Part shown: positions 9,462 through 20,548 of the stretch, piece after piece
How the letters are laid out: each line of letters begins with the position of its first letter
Position numbering within the stretch: the first letter of the stretch is position 1
The notes under the pieces: generated by a model
What the model was told of the DNA's origin: nothing
Seen by the model: only the letters and a program-made list of their open reading frames with translations
Databases searched by the model: none
Translations under genes and position numbers: made by a program
Origin: Pantoea sp. WMus005
GTDB taxonomy: Bacteria; Pseudomonadota; Gammaproteobacteria; Enterobacterales; Enterobacteriaceae
NCBI RefSeq assembly: GCF_013415305.1
Contig: NZ_JACBXU010000004.1
Span: 248,001 to 312,000, forward strand
Direction of reading: 5' to 3'
DNA: 64,000 nucleotides

Positions 9462-10199
9462 TCAGATTTTTCCGTTTTTTTCGCGTTCTGCGACTTCGGC
9501 GTTCAGCTCTTCCAGCTTCGCCGCCATCTGTTCGCGACAGTGCGTGGCCAGCTTACGCACCGACGAGGACTCAAACGCTTTTACATCAACCGGTGGCAGC
9601 ATCTCAACAATGACCAGGCCGTTGTTCCAGCGGTTGAGATTGATCTTGCCATGGGTGTTTGAGACCACGATCGGAATGATCGGTACGCCCGCCGCCACGG
9701 CTGCATGGAAAGCCCCGGTTTTAAACGGCAGCAAGCCACGACCACGACTGCGCGTTCCTTCCGGGAACATCCAGATCGAGATACGCTTACTGTTGAACTG
9801 ATCCACCAGCTCACCAATGGTGCCGCGCGCTTTAGCACGGTCATCGCGGTCAATCAGCAGGTTACCGGTCAGCCAGTAGAGCAGGCCAAAAAACGGCACC
9901 CACAGCAGGCTCTTCTTGCCCACGGTGACCGTATAGGGCTGAACCATTTTGGCCGCCGTGACCATGTCATAATTGTTCTGATGGTTGGCGATGTAGATCG
10001 CATTACCATAATTCTCTGCGCCTTCCGGTCTGCGCAGCTCTACTTTAAGGCCAAATACCGTCGACAATTTGCCAAACAGACGACCAAAAGTCGCGACGTG
10101 GCGCGGATCACGTGGTGAAAAAAGACACCAGATACAGCCAAAGATACAGATTAGGATCGAATAAATGACGACGATAATGGCACGCAGAATCAGTAACAT
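9462..10199 (-). CDS. plsC: 1-acyl-sn-glycerol-3-phosphate acyltransferase PlsC
   Basis: A 245-residue inner-membrane enzyme that acylates lysophosphatidic acid to phosphatidic acid in phospholipid synthesis. It has an N-terminal membrane anchor (LILRAIIVVIYSILICIFGCIW), the catalytic HX4D motif in IANHQNNYDM, and the glycerol-phosphate-binding FPEGTRSRG motif. Length and both motifs match E. coli PlsC (245 residues). The gene lies 45 bases downstream of parC in the same orientation, so it is probably cotranscribed with parC. Confidence 0.96.
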   Translation of the reverse strand: MLLILRAIIVVIYSILICIFGCIWCLFSPRDPRHVATFGRLFGKLSTVFGLKVELRRPEGAENYGNAIYIANHQNNYDMVTAAKMVQPYTVTVGKKSLLWVPFFGLLYWLTGNLLIDRDDRAKARGTIGELVDQFNSKRISIWMFPEGTRSRGRGLLPFKTGAFHAAVAAGVPIIPIVVSNTHGKINLNRWNNGLVIVEMLPPVDVKAFESSSVRKLATHCREQMAAKLEELNAEVAEREKNGKI

Positions 10200-10244
10200 A
10201 GTTCCCTCATTGAGCCACGGCTGACGCAGGGTCAGCCGGGTAGT

Positions 10245-12518
10245 TTACGCTTCGCTATCCGGGCTCGCCGGACGCGCAGGCGCATCCAGTTCAACACGAT
10301 CAATTTTTTGCAGGCCGCGCGGTAACAGCGTACCGCGACGTCCGCGATCGGCGCGGAATTTCTGTAGTTCTTCACTGCGCAGCAACATTTTACGCTTGCC
10401 CACGTGCAGTGTAATCGCGCTGCCTGGCGGCAGGATCATCAGCCAGGCCAGTTTATCCTGACCAGCCGCCGCTTCCGCTGACGGAATCGAGATGATTTTG
10501 TTGCCCTTGCCTTTCGACATCTGCGGCAGCTCGCCCACCGGGAACATCAGCATCCGGCCCGCCTGCGTAATCGCCAGCAGCATGTCATCTTCATGATGCA
10601 CTGCCATCGGTGTCATCACGCGGGCATTTTCCGGCAGCGTCAGCAGCGCTTTACCGGCGCGGTTACGTGATACCAGATCGTTGAAAGTACAGATAAAGCC
10701 GTAGCCTGCATCAGAGGCCATGAGCAGACGCTGGTCATCCGGCTCCATCAGCACCTGTTCAACCACCGCACCTGGCGGTGGAGTCAGTTTGCCGGTTAGC
10801 GGCTCGCCCTGCCCACGCGCGGAAGGCAGCGACGTTGGATCCAGTGTGTAGCTGCGGCCGGTAGAGTCAATAAAGGCCACCGGCTGGTTGCTCTTACCGC
10901 GTGCCGCAGCCAGATAGCTGTCGCCCGCTTTATAGCTCAGGCCGGCCGGATCGATATCGTGACCTTTGGCGCTGCGCACCCAGCCCATCTGCGACAGCAC
11001 AATAGTGACCGGTTCAGACGGCACCAGCTCGGTTTCGCTCAGGGCTTTGGCTTCTTCACGCTCACGCAGTGGCGAACGACGATCATCGCCGTAACTGGCG
11101 CTGTCAGCCTGTAACTCTTTTTTCAGCAGGGTATTCATCTTGCGTTCAGAGGCCAGCGTAGCCTGCAGCTGATCGCGCTCTTTTTCCAGATCCGCCTGCT
11201 CGCCACGAATCTTCATCTCTTCCAGTTTTGCCAGGTGGCGCAACTTCAGCTCGAGGATCGATTCGGCCTGAGTTTCGCTGATGCCAAAACGCGACATGAG
11301 AACCGGCTTAGGCTCATCCTCAGCACGGATGATCTCGATGACTTCATCAATGTTCAGGAACGCAACCAGCAAACCTTCAAGGATATGCAGGCGACGCAGC
11401 ACCCGATCCAGTCGGTAGTTAAGACGGCGTTTGACCGTATCGCGACGGAACACCAGCCATTCGGTCAGGATCTCATGCAGGTTTTTCACCGCCGGACGGT
11501 TATCCAGCCCGATCATGTTGAGGTTAACGCGGTAGCTCTTCTCAAGATCGGTGGTGGCGAACAGATGATTCATCACCTGATCGAGATCGACGCGGTTGGA
11601 GCGCGGCACGATGACCAGGCGGGTCGGGTTCTCGTGATCCGATTCATCACGCAAATCCTCCACCATCGGCAGCTTTTTATTGCGCATCTGGTTAGCAATC
11701 TGCTCCAGCACGCGCGCGCCTGAAACCTGATGTGGCAGCGCGGTGATCACCGCCTCGCCCTCTTCCTTCTTCCATACCGCACGCTGGCGAATAGAGCCGC
11801 GACCGGTCTGATACATTTTGCGGATCTCGTCACGCGGCGTAATGATCTCCGCCTCGGTCGGGTAATCAGGCCCCTGGACAATATCCAGCAGCTGTTCCAG
11901 CGTGGTTTTCGGCGAATCGATCAGCGCAATAGCAGCCTGAGCCACTTCACGCAGGTTGTGTGGCGGAATATCAGTCGCCATGCCGACGGCAATACCGGTG
12001 GTGCCATTGAGCAGAATATTGGGCAGGCGCGCCGGCAGAATTTTCGGCTCCTGCAGCGTGCCGTCAAAATTCGGCTGATATTCCACCGTTCCCTGGCCTA
12101 ACTCACCTAATAACAGCTCGGCATATTTGGATAGACGGGATTCGGTGTAACGCATCGCTGCAAACGACTTAGGGTCATCCGGTGCTCCCCAGTTACCCTG
12201 CCCATCCACCAGCGGATAACGGTAGGAGAACGGTTGCGCCATCAATACCATTGCTTCATAGCAGGCGCTGTCACCGTGTGGATGGTATTTACCCAGTACA
12301 TCACCTACGGTACGCGCCGATTTTTTAAATTTGGCGTTGGCATTGAGACCCAGTTCTGACATCGCGTAGATAATGCGTCGCTGTACAGGCTTAAGCCCGT
12401 CGCCGATATAAGGCAACGCGCGGTCCATGATGACGTACATCGAATATTTTAAATACGCATCCTCGGTAAAGGTATGCAGGGCAAGACGCTCTGCACCATC
12501 CTGCGTCAGTTCACTCAT
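10245..12518 (-). CDS. parC: DNA topoisomerase IV subunit A ParC
   Basis: A 757-residue type IIA topoisomerase subunit that breaks and rejoins DNA and, with ParE, decatenates replicated chromosomes. The catalytic tyrosine is in SFAAMRYTE (Tyr124 here, Tyr120 in E. coli). The quinolone-resistance region [10 protein letters not shown] keeps Ser84 and Glu88, which correspond to E. coli Ser80 and Glu84, so it is wild type. The C-terminal beta-pinwheel includes [13 protein letters not shown]. Start 12518 ([14 protein letters not shown]) has GAGGATGAG upstream; a start at 12560 would add a leader lacking similarity. Confidence 0.97.
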   Translation of the reverse strand: MSELTQDGAERLALHTFTEDAYLKYSMYVIMDRALPYIGDGLKPVQRRIIYAMSELGLNANAKFKKSARTVGDVLGKYHPHGDSACYEAMVLMAQPFSYRYPLVDGQGNWGAPDDPKSFAAMRYTESRLSKYAELLLGELGQGTVEYQPNFDGTLQEPKILPARLPNILLNGTTGIAVGMATDIPPHNLREVAQAAIALIDSPKTTLEQLLDIVQGPDYPTEAEIITPRDEIRKMYQTGRGSIRQRAVWKKEEGEAVITALPHQVSGARVLEQIANQMRNKKLPMVEDLRDESDHENPTRLVIVPRSNRVDLDQVMNHLFATTDLEKSYRVNLNMIGLDNRPAVKNLHEILTEWLVFRRDTVKRRLNYRLDRVLRRLHILEGLLVAFLNIDEVIEIIRAEDEPKPVLMSRFGISETQAESILELKLRHLAKLEEMKIRGEQADLEKERDQLQATLASERKMNTLLKKELQADSASYGDDRRSPLREREEAKALSETELVPSEPVTIVLSQMGWVRSAKGHDIDPAGLSYKAGDSYLAAARGKSNQPVAFIDSTGRSYTLDPTSLPSARGQGEPLTGKLTPPPGAVVEQVLMEPDDQRLLMASDAGYGFICTFNDLVSRNRAGKALLTLPENARVMTPMAVHHEDDMLLAITQAGRMLMFPVGELPQMSKGKGNKIISIPSAEAAAGQDKLAWLMILPPGSAITLHVGKRKMLLRSEELQKFRADRGRRGTLLPRGLQKIDRVELDAPARPASPDSEA

Positions 12519-12710
12519 GAATTTCTCATCCTCACATCGTGACCCACAACGGCGGGACACCCGGCGGTGGTTTGGCGAGGATAGTACCTTATTCGCTGGT
12601 GTTAGTCACAGGGGAAGCGCGGGACAAGGGGCGTCCCGCTACGCGATTTAAGGTGCCGGAGGGACGCCGGATTCAGACCGGCAAGTGCCTGACCTGTCTG
12701 TGGAAGTGAA

Positions 12711-13475
12711 TCAGGACTTTGCGCCCATCCACTGGCGGGCAATGTCACCATATTCACCTGTGGCGGTGCTGAGATGCACCCACTGATCGACATAGAGCTT
12801 CCAGCTGATATCGTCACGCGGAATCATATAAGCCTTCTCGCCATACTGTAGCGGTTTGTCGGGATTGATCGCACAGAGCGTCGGGTAATGCTGCTGCTGA
12901 AAACGCGCTTCAGAGGCATCGGTGATCATCACATCCGCCTTGTTATCCACCAGTTGCTGGAAGATGGTGACGTTATCGTGAAACAGCGTCAGTGAGGCTT
13001 TCGGCAGATGGCTGTGTACAAAGGCTTCGTTGGTGCCGCCTGCCGGTTCAATCAGCCGCACGTCAGGCCGGTTAAGCTCTTCGATGGTCTGGAAGCGATC
13101 TTTATCCGTGCAGCGAACCAGCGGGATTTTGCCGTCTGCATCCAGTGGCCGGGCAAACCAGGCAGTCTGCTGGCGTTTTAGCGTGACAGAGACGCCACCC
13201 ACGGCGATATCACACTGCTTTGCCAGAAAATCGGGCATCAGGGTTTTCCAGGTGGTCGGCACCCACTGCACTTTTGCACCAAGTGAAGTCGCCAGCGCGT
13301 TCGCCATGCTGATATCCAGCCCTTCATACTGACCATCGGATCGCAGATAGCTGTAAGGCTTGTAATCGCCGGTGGTGCAGACCTTAAGCGTTTTAGAACT
13401 GAGAATGGTGTCGAGATGAGATTGTGCCTGGACAGCACCACTGGCCAGCAACAATGCGAGGACGATTTTTTTCAT
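12711..13475 (-). CDS. Periplasmic cyclohexadienyl dehydratase-like protein (PheC type)
   Basis: A 254-residue exported protein with a signal peptide (MKKIVLALLLASGAVQAQ) and the periplasmic binding protein type 2 fold. It resembles amino-acid ABC receptors, but the closest family I recognise is PheC, the periplasmic cyclohexadienyl dehydratase of Pseudomonas. Shared segments are TTGDYKPYSY, GGTNEAF, DNVTIFQQLVDNKADVMITDASEAR, EKAYMIPRDD and the C-terminal YVDQWVHLS. Glu189 in TDASEAR aligns with the glutamate reported as essential in PheC. No permease or ATPase gene is nearby, which fits an enzyme better than a transporter receptor. Prephenate or arogenate dehydratase activity is inference. 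The ribosome-binding site before 13475 is weak. Confidence 0.72.
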   Translation of the reverse strand: MKKIVLALLLASGAVQAQSHLDTILSSKTLKVCTTGDYKPYSYLRSDGQYEGLDISMANALATSLGAKVQWVPTTWKTLMPDFLAKQCDIAVGGVSVTLKRQQTAWFARPLDADGKIPLVRCTDKDRFQTIEELNRPDVRLIEPAGGTNEAFVHSHLPKASLTLFHDNVTIFQQLVDNKADVMITDASEARFQQQHYPTLCAINPDKPLQYGEKAYMIPRDDISWKLYVDQWVHLSTATGEYGDIARQWMGAKS

Positions 13476-13643
13476 TCTGGTTTTTTTCTTTGATGTTTTG
13501 ATGATGAGTTTGCCAATCGATGGTGCCATAAACCGGCGTATTGTTGCTGCCACAGCAAAAGTCTTGTGATCAACCTCCCATTTTTCTGCGGTCCCGGCAC
13601 GCGTAAGCTGAGCACCATATTCAGAAAGCGAGGCAACCTATTC

Positions 13644-14225
13644 ATGAGCAAAATTTTAATTATCGATGGCGGCAAAACCTTTGCCCACTCCAAAGGCGAA
13701 CTGAACCATACCCTGACCGATGTCGCAGCAAGCCAGTTGCGTGACATGGGGCATGAGGTGTCTGTAACTGTGGCTGACAGCAATTATGTGGTCGCCGGGG
13801 AAGTGCAGAAATATGTCGACAGCGATGTGGTGATTTATCAGATGCCAGGCTGGTGGATGGGCGAACCCTGGACCGTGAAGCGTTACATCGATGAAGTCTT
13901 TACCGAAGGCCACGGCTCGCTCTACGCCAGTGATGGTCGTACCCGCGCTGATGCGGCGAAGAAATATGGTTCAGGCGGTCTGCTGCAGGGCAAAAAATAT
14001 ATGCTGTCACTGACCTGGAATGCACCGCTGCAGGCCTTTACCGACCCGGAGCAGTTCTTTGAAGGCGTCGGCGTCGACGGCCTCTATCTGCACTTCCACA
14101 AAGCTAACCAGTTCCTGGGAATGGAAGCGCTGCCGACCTTTATCTGCAATGACGTGATTAAAGCGCCGGACGTGCCACGCGATATTGCTGCTTATCGGAC
14201 CCATCTTAGCCGCGTTTTTGCGTAA
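13644..14225 (+). CDS. mdaB: NADPH:quinone oxidoreductase MdaB
   Basis: A 193-residue flavodoxin-like FAD enzyme that reduces quinones by two electrons, avoiding semiquinone radicals; called modulator of drug activity B in E. coli, with the same length. Conserved segments are MSKILIIDGGKTFAHSKGELN, VVIYQMPGWWMGEPWTVKRY and GKKYMLSLTWNAP. Start 13644 follows GCGAGGC and aligns with the E. coli start; an earlier in-frame codon at 13566 was rejected. ygiN follows after 50 bases, and the two probably form a quinone redox cycle. Confidence 0.95.
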   Translation: MSKILIIDGGKTFAHSKGELNHTLTDVAASQLRDMGHEVSVTVADSNYVVAGEVQKYVDSDVVIYQMPGWWMGEPWTVKRYIDEVFTEGHGSLYASDGRTRADAAKKYGSGGLLQGKKYMLSLTWNAPLQAFTDPEQFFEGVGVDGLYLHFHKANQFLGMEALPTFICNDVIKAPDVPRDIAAYRTHLSRVFA

Positions 14226-14275
14226 GATGGTTGAGGGGCTATCCCCCTATTTTCCCACGAAAGAGGAATTCACGA

Positions 14276-14584
14276 ATGTTAACAGTCGTTGCTGAAATTT
14301 GTGTTAAACCCGGTCGCCGTCAGGCCGTGCTGGATGCGGTGAAAAAGCTAATCCCGCTGGTCTTAGAAGAAGATGGCTGCCATCAGTATGACGCGCTGCT
14401 GGACCATCAGGCACAGGTGCCGTGGAAGCAGAATTCGCCAGACTCGATTTTCATGCTGGAACAGTGGGAAACGCTGCGCCATCTGGAGCAGCACCAGCAA
14501 ATGCCACACATGGATGCGCATCGCGCCATCATTAAAGATGATGTGGTCGATGTGAAGATTCTGGTGCTGGAACCCAGCGCCTGA
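14276..14584 (+). CDS. ygiN: Quinol monooxygenase YgiN
   Basis: A 102-residue antibiotic-biosynthesis-monooxygenase (ABM) fold protein, a dimeric ferredoxin-like barrel. E. coli YgiN (104 residues) oxidises menadiol to menadione and is proposed to complete a cycle with MdaB. MLTVVAEICVKPGRRQAVLDA and the EEDGCHQYDALLDHQ segment match. AGAGGAA lies ten bases before the ATG at 14276. Confidence 0.93.
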   Translation: MLTVVAEICVKPGRRQAVLDAVKKLIPLVLEEDGCHQYDALLDHQAQVPWKQNSPDSIFMLEQWETLRHLEQHQQMPHMDAHRAIIKDDVVDVKILVLEPSA

Positions 14585-14590
14585 TTATTG

Positions 14591-14838
14591 CTAAAGGCTT
14601 GATTCCGGTTGTGTCGCTGGGGTCAGGCTGGTGATAAATTCCGGCCACCGTCGCTGTGAGATCGAGCCGGCACAGGGATCAGGGTCAGATCGGAAAAACG
14701 CAAAAGCCGTCATCCATGACATGCTCGACCCGCGTCGTCCCTGACGCGTGACGTTTTCCTCCTCTGACTCTGGTCCCTGCGCGCTAAGCAAATGCATTGC
14801 GGTAAGATGCGCCCGAGTGCAGAATTATCACCCCTCTG
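14591..14838. repeat. Intergenic segment after ygiN, probable dispersed repeat
   Basis: The roughly 300 bases between ygiN and the LysR gene hold no supported gene. A minus-strand reading frame of 68 codons (14591-14797) encodes Arg/Ser-rich sequence with no plausible fold or ribosome-binding site. The stretch 14680-14790, with GTCATCCATGACATGCTCGA and a CCTCCTCTGACTCTGGTCCC tail, looks to me like a dispersed intergenic repeat of Pantoea/Erwinia genomes. That is recollection of pattern, not a search result. Confidence 0.25.
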
Positions 14839-14866
14839 AACCTCTGCTCTGTGACAGAGGTTTTTT
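14839..14866 (+). terminator. Intrinsic terminator after mdaB-ygiN
   Basis: AACCTCTG and CAGAGGTT pair around an eight-base loop and are followed by TTTT on the plus strand. It lies 250 bases after ygiN, just before the converging LysR gene. Confidence 0.8.
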
Positions 14867-14883
14867 GTTTCTGACAGACCGGT

Positions 14884-15783
14884 TTACAACAGTTGTCGCC
14901 GATCAATCTCGCTACGAAGAAAATCCAGAAAGCAGCCGATGCGCGAAGAGAGCGTGGTGTTACGGTAATAGACCGCATGCACAGGCAGCCGCAGTTCGCG
15001 GGTTTCAGCGGTTAAAACCTGCACCAGCCTGCCCGCAGCGCAATCTTCCCGACTGACAAAGTCCGAGAGCCGTGCAATTCCCTGTCCTGCCAGCGCCAGC
15101 TGCCGAATAGTTTCGCCGCTGGAAGCAGAGAGAGTTGGCTTGATACGCATGAAATCGCCATCTGACTGCCAGACTGGCCAGACGTTGAGGGTGTCAGGAT
15201 AACTGAAGCCGATGGTTTGATGCTGGGCGAGATCGGCAACGCTCTGCGGCGTGCCCGCTTTCGCCAGATAAGCCGGACTGGCCATCAGCCGGATCGCACT
15301 GCTGCCGAGCAGCCGGGCGCGCAGCGTTGAGTCACGCAGTTCGCCGATGCGAATGGCAATGTCAGTCTGCTGCTCTAAGAGATCGATCAGGATATCGTCA
15401 GTATTCAGTTCAAGCTGGATCAGCGGATAGCGGGCGCGGAAATCGTCCACCAGCGGCACAATCACATGTAGCATAAAGGGCGTTGCAGCGTTTACCCGCA
15501 GCCGTCCTGACGGCATCTCGCGCCGCAGGGCAATCTGCTCCTCGGCCTGCTCAACCGAAGCCAGGATCTGGCGCGCATGCTCCAGAAAAACCTGTCCCTC
15601 TTCGGTCAGCGCCAGCCGTCGGGTGGTGCGATGCAACAGGGTAGTCTGCAGCTTGCTCTCCAGCCGGGACAATGCCCGGCTGATGCCGGAACTGGTCTGT
15701 GCCAGCTGGGATGCCGCTGCTGTAATGGAACCGCTGTCCACCACCGCCACCCAAGCGCGTAGCTCTTCCAGGGTAATCTTCAC
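14884..15783 (-). CDS. LysR-family transcriptional regulator
   Basis: A regulator of about 299 residues. The N-terminal helix-turn-helix is clear (ITLEELRAWVAVVDSGSITAAASQLAQTSSGISRALSRLE), followed by the effector-binding domain. It belongs to the group close to DNA-binding regulators of oxidoreductase genes, but I cannot assign an effector. The GTG at 15783 is chosen because it begins just before the conserved first helix; an ATG at 15846 would add 21 residues and its own ribosome-binding site is no better. It is inserted between ygiN and parE, where E. coli has no gene, so it could control mdaB-ygiN. Confidence 0.85.
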   Translation of the reverse strand: MKITLEELRAWVAVVDSGSITAAASQLAQTSSGISRALSRLESKLQTTLLHRTTRRLALTEEGQVFLEHARQILASVEQAEEQIALRREMPSGRLRVNAATPFMLHVIVPLVDDFRARYPLIQLELNTDDILIDLLEQQTDIAIRIGELRDSTLRARLLGSSAIRLMASPAYLAKAGTPQSVADLAQHQTIGFSYPDTLNVWPVWQSDGDFMRIKPTLSASSGETIRQLALAGQGIARLSDFVSREDCAAGRLVQVLTAETRELRLPVHAVYYRNTTLSSRIGCFLDFLRSEIDRRQLL

Positions 15784-15876
15784 AATGGTTACTGTCTCTG
15801 CTCTGAATCTGCCGGGTTCTCTAAGGATGTGCCTGCTGAAGCACAAAGAGAACAGGACGCTTTCGCGTCCTGTTTT

Positions 15877-17817
<1,941 letters not shown>

Positions 17818-17821
17818 TTAC

Positions 17822-18403
17822 TTAGGAATGATTCAGACCGAGAAAGTTCAGAATCTGCGGGAAATGGCGCTCGAATCCAGTAAATGCATGATTGCCGCCC
17901 TCTTCTACCGTGTGACGGCACGCGCTGTAATAGTCGAGCGCCTGTCGGTAATCGAGAACTTCATCGCCAGTCTGTTGCAGCAGCCAGAGTAAATCGGGCG
18001 CTTCCAGCGGTTCAATCTGCATTACTTTGAGATCGTAAATGTGGCGTGACTCTAACACATATTGCTGGCCCGTGTAGGGATTCTGATTTTCGCCCAGGAA
18101 ATCTGCCAGCAGCTCAAAAGGCCGTACCGCAGGGTTGACGACGACGGCCGGCAGCATAAAACATTGTGACAGCCAGGTGGCGTAATAACCGCCCAGCGAA
18201 GAGCCCACCAGCCCCAGCGTTTCGCCGCTCCGGCTCAACACCAGATCTTCCAGCAGGGCGGCAGCATCGGCTGGAAAGGTCGACAACTGTGGCACGATCA
18301 TTTCGATCTCAGGATGCTGCGTCTCTAACCATTGCCGGAACTGAGTCGCCTTGGCCGACTGCGGCGAGCTGTTAAAACCGTGCAGATAGAGCAATGCCGC
18401 CAC
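17822..18403 (-). CDS. yqiA: Esterase YqiA, alpha/beta hydrolase
   Basis: A 193-residue alpha/beta hydrolase. The nucleophile elbow GSSLGG holds the catalytic serine. A histidine in [10 protein letters not shown] near the C-terminus completes the triad, and the start [18 protein letters not shown] holds the oxyanion region. E. coli YqiA (193 residues) hydrolyses palmitoyl-CoA and p-nitrophenyl esters. It lies three bases downstream of cpdA, so translation is probably coupled. Confidence 0.93.
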   Translation of the reverse strand: MAALLYLHGFNSSPQSAKATQFRQWLETQHPEIEMIVPQLSTFPADAAALLEDLVLSRSGETLGLVGSSLGGYYATWLSQCFMLPAVVVNPAVRPFELLADFLGENQNPYTGQQYVLESRHIYDLKVMQIEPLEAPDLLWLLQQTGDEVLDYRQALDYYSACRHTVEEGGNHAFTGFERHFPQILNFLGLNHS

Positions 18404-18406
18404 GCG

Positions 18407-19234
18407 TCAGTATCCTTCTGAGTCTAAGTCAGGACGAAAAGCATCGGTGTCGAGCCGGTTCACTTCGGTCTCAAGCCCGCCGTCCGGATGCAGGGTAAAC
18501 CAGCGCCAGCCGGGGGCTACGGTGTCGATCGCAAAGCTGGTACAGTGCGGTTTGAACTGGACACAGGTTGACGGCGTGGCCAGTACCCGGCGACCATGCC
18601 ACTCCATATCCAGCTCCTGGTGAATATGACCACAGACCAGCGTCCGGGCTAACGGGTAGCGCTGCAGCACGGCATCAAGCTGATGGGAATTGCGCAGGCT
18701 GTGCTGATCAAGCCAGGTACAGCCAGAGGCCAGCGGATGGTGATGCAGCATAACCAGCGTATGCCGTTGCGGAAAGCGCGCCAGGGCATTGTCGAGCCAA
18801 TCCAGTTGATAGTCGCTCAGCATCCCATGCGGAACACCGTAGACCTGGCTGTCGAGCAACACAATCTGCCACTGCTCGCCCACCAGCACCTGCTTGTGGG
18901 CATTGATGTGGGATGCGGCCAGCGTGTCGACCATCGCGGGCTGAAAATCGTGATTACCAGGCAGCCAGACGCAGGGCCGTGGCAAACGTGAGATACCCTC
19001 AGCGAAATGCTGATAGGCTTCGATAGAGTGATCCTGGGCGAGATCGCCGGTGGCGATGATCAGGTCGTAGTCGCGATGTTGCGCAATAATCGCGTCCAGC
19101 ACCGCTTTATAGCTCGACCAGGTATTCACCCCAAGCAACGATTCATGTTTTCCCGCGAACAGGTGGGTATCCGTGATTTGCAAAATCCTGATTTCGGAAC
19201 CGTTCGCTGCAGGAAGAGTTAGCAGGCTATCCAA
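18407..19234 (-). CDS. cpdA: 3',5'-cyclic-AMP phosphodiesterase CpdA
   Basis: A 275-residue class III calcineurin-like metallophosphoesterase that hydrolyses cAMP to AMP. All binuclear metal motifs are present: ITDTHLF, TGDLAQD, PGNHD, HHHP and GHIHQE. Length equals E. coli CpdA. It lies within the nudF-yqiB-cpdA-yqiA-parE cluster and would lower CRP-cAMP signalling. Confidence 0.96.
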   Translation of the reverse strand: MDSLLTLPAANGSEIRILQITDTHLFAGKHESLLGVNTWSSYKAVLDAIIAQHRDYDLIIATGDLAQDHSIEAYQHFAEGISRLPRPCVWLPGNHDFQPAMVDTLAASHINAHKQVLVGEQWQIVLLDSQVYGVPHGMLSDYQLDWLDNALARFPQRHTLVMLHHHPLASGCTWLDQHSLRNSHQLDAVLQRYPLARTLVCGHIHQELDMEWHGRRVLATPSTCVQFKPHCTSFAIDTVAPGWRWFTLHPDGGLETEVNRLDTDAFRPDLDSEGY

Positions 19235-19276
19235 AGCGTTTCCTTCGTCTCCACGCCATTTACTGCATTATACGCA

Positions 19277-19702
19277 TCAGCAGACCGGAACTGCCATCGC
19301 GCCATGTGCCAGGCAGTAGCGCAGCCAGTCTGCGAGGAACTGGTTTATCTGATGTTTTTCATCGCGCTGATGCAATTTTTTATTAGGATAATCATAGCGC
19401 GCTTTGAAACGATAGATCTGTTGAGTTGAACACACTTCAGCGACCATCGCATCGTGATAGAGCCTGACCGACATCGAGGGCAGACTCCAGTAACTCACGG
19501 CAGGCGCGACCTGGCGGATCTCCACCAGCGTGGTGTAGCGTGTCGACTCCTGGATCGTCAGCTGATAACGGGCGCCACTCACCTGATAGATCACCGATTC
19601 TCCCGCCTCATCGTTACGCGGCAGCAGGCGGCGTAACTGGGCGAAATTGGTTTCGCAGAGCCGCATCATTTCGGGAAAGTCAGGGGTATAGCGCTGTTTC
19701 AT
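19277..19702 (-). CDS. yqiB: YqiB, DUF1249 family protein
   Basis: A 141-residue cytosolic protein with the conserved DUF1249 sequence ([23 protein letters not shown] segment, [27 protein letters not shown]). Function is unknown; E. coli yqiB lies in the same operon between nudF and cpdA. The ATG at 19702 overlaps the nudF TGA by four bases (ATGA), which decides the start over one four codons upstream and implies translational coupling. Confidence 0.92.
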   Translation of the reverse strand: MKQRYTPDFPEMMRLCETNFAQLRRLLPRNDEAGESVIYQVSGARYQLTIQESTRYTTLVEIRQVAPAVSYWSLPSMSVRLYHDAMVAEVCSTQQIYRFKARYDYPNKKLHQRDEKHQINQFLADWLRYCLAHGAMAVPVC

Positions 19703-20337
19703 TTTTGTATCCACTCTTCGCGTAGTTTTTCATGGTGCAACGCCAGCCATTGCAGGGCGATGACAGACGCCGCATTATCGATTATCCCCTCTTCCACCCA
19801 GCGGTAAGCCTGTTCGCGGCTCACGACATGGACAAGAATATCCTCATTCTCTTCCTCCAGACCATGGCATCCCTCTGCCTGGCTGGCATCCACTTCCCCA
19901 ATCAGCACCGACAGACGTTCGCTGGTGCCACCAGGGCTGGCCAGATAGCTAAGCATAGGCTTAACGCGGCCGACTTCTAATCCTGCTTCTTCAACGGCTT
20001 CGCGGCGCACAACCTGTTCGACTGTTTCACCCGGCTCGATAATGCCGGCGACCATCTCCAGCAGCCAGGGTGAAGCACTGCTGTCATAAGCCGGGATGCG
20101 GATCTGTTCAATCAGCACCACTTCATCGCGTAAGGGATCATAAGGTAGCAGCACGGCGGCATGTCCGCGCTCAAAAACTTCGCGCTGCACTTCTCCACTC
20201 ATTTCGCCATTAAACTGGCGGTGGCGGAAGCGGTAACGTTCGACGGAAAAAAAACCATCATAGACGGTTTCGCGTGTAATAATTTCTACATCGTTTTTTG
20301 TGAAAGTCACAGGGGATTTTTTTTCTTCCGGCATCAT
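19699..20337 (-). CDS. nudF: ADP-ribose pyrophosphatase NudF
   Basis: A 212-residue Nudix hydrolase that cleaves ADP-ribose to AMP and ribose 5-phosphate. The Nudix box is complete: [11 protein letters not shown] then REAVEEAG with the metal-binding glutamates. The domain-swapped N-terminal strand region ([20 protein letters not shown]) is typical of the ADPRase subfamily. Two adjacent ATG codons can serve as start; AAGGA precedes them. It is the first gene of the minus-strand operon divergent from tolC. Confidence 0.95.
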   Translation of the reverse strand: MMPEEKKSPVTFTKNDVEIITRETVYDGFFSVERYRFRHRQFNGEMSGEVQREVFERGHAAVLLPYDPLRDEVVLIEQIRIPAYDSSASPWLLEMVAGIIEPGETVEQVVRREAVEEAGLEVGRVKPMLSYLASPGGTSERLSVLIGEVDASQAEGCHGLEEENEDILVHVVSREQAYRWVEEGIIDNAASVIALQWLALHHEKLREEWIQK

Positions 20338-20434
20338 CAGGTTCCTTGTGCAGATTGGGGTGGAGCGAAAAAAGCCTGTAACCGTGCTCCATGTAAGTAG
20401 TTCTTTCTGAATTATTTACGTAAATTAGGGGGAG

Positions 20435-20453
20435 AAGGCACGTTCAGCCAACT
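20435..20453 (+). promoter_or_regulatory. MarA/SoxS/Rob box upstream of tolC
   Basis: AAGGCACGTTCAGCCAACT fits the marbox consensus AYnGCACnnWnnRYYAAAY at all but two positions, including GCAC and the RYY core. It lies 96 bases upstream of the tolC start, as in E. coli, where MarA, SoxS and Rob activate tolC through such a box. Identity is by sequence match and position. Confidence 0.65.
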
Positions 20454-20548
20454 TATCTCACAGTTGCCCTCTGCTAGAATCGGCGATAATTTTTTGGCTT
20501 ACCCGGCAGCGCACCCCACTGCAATTTGCTGCAACAAAAGGAATGCAA

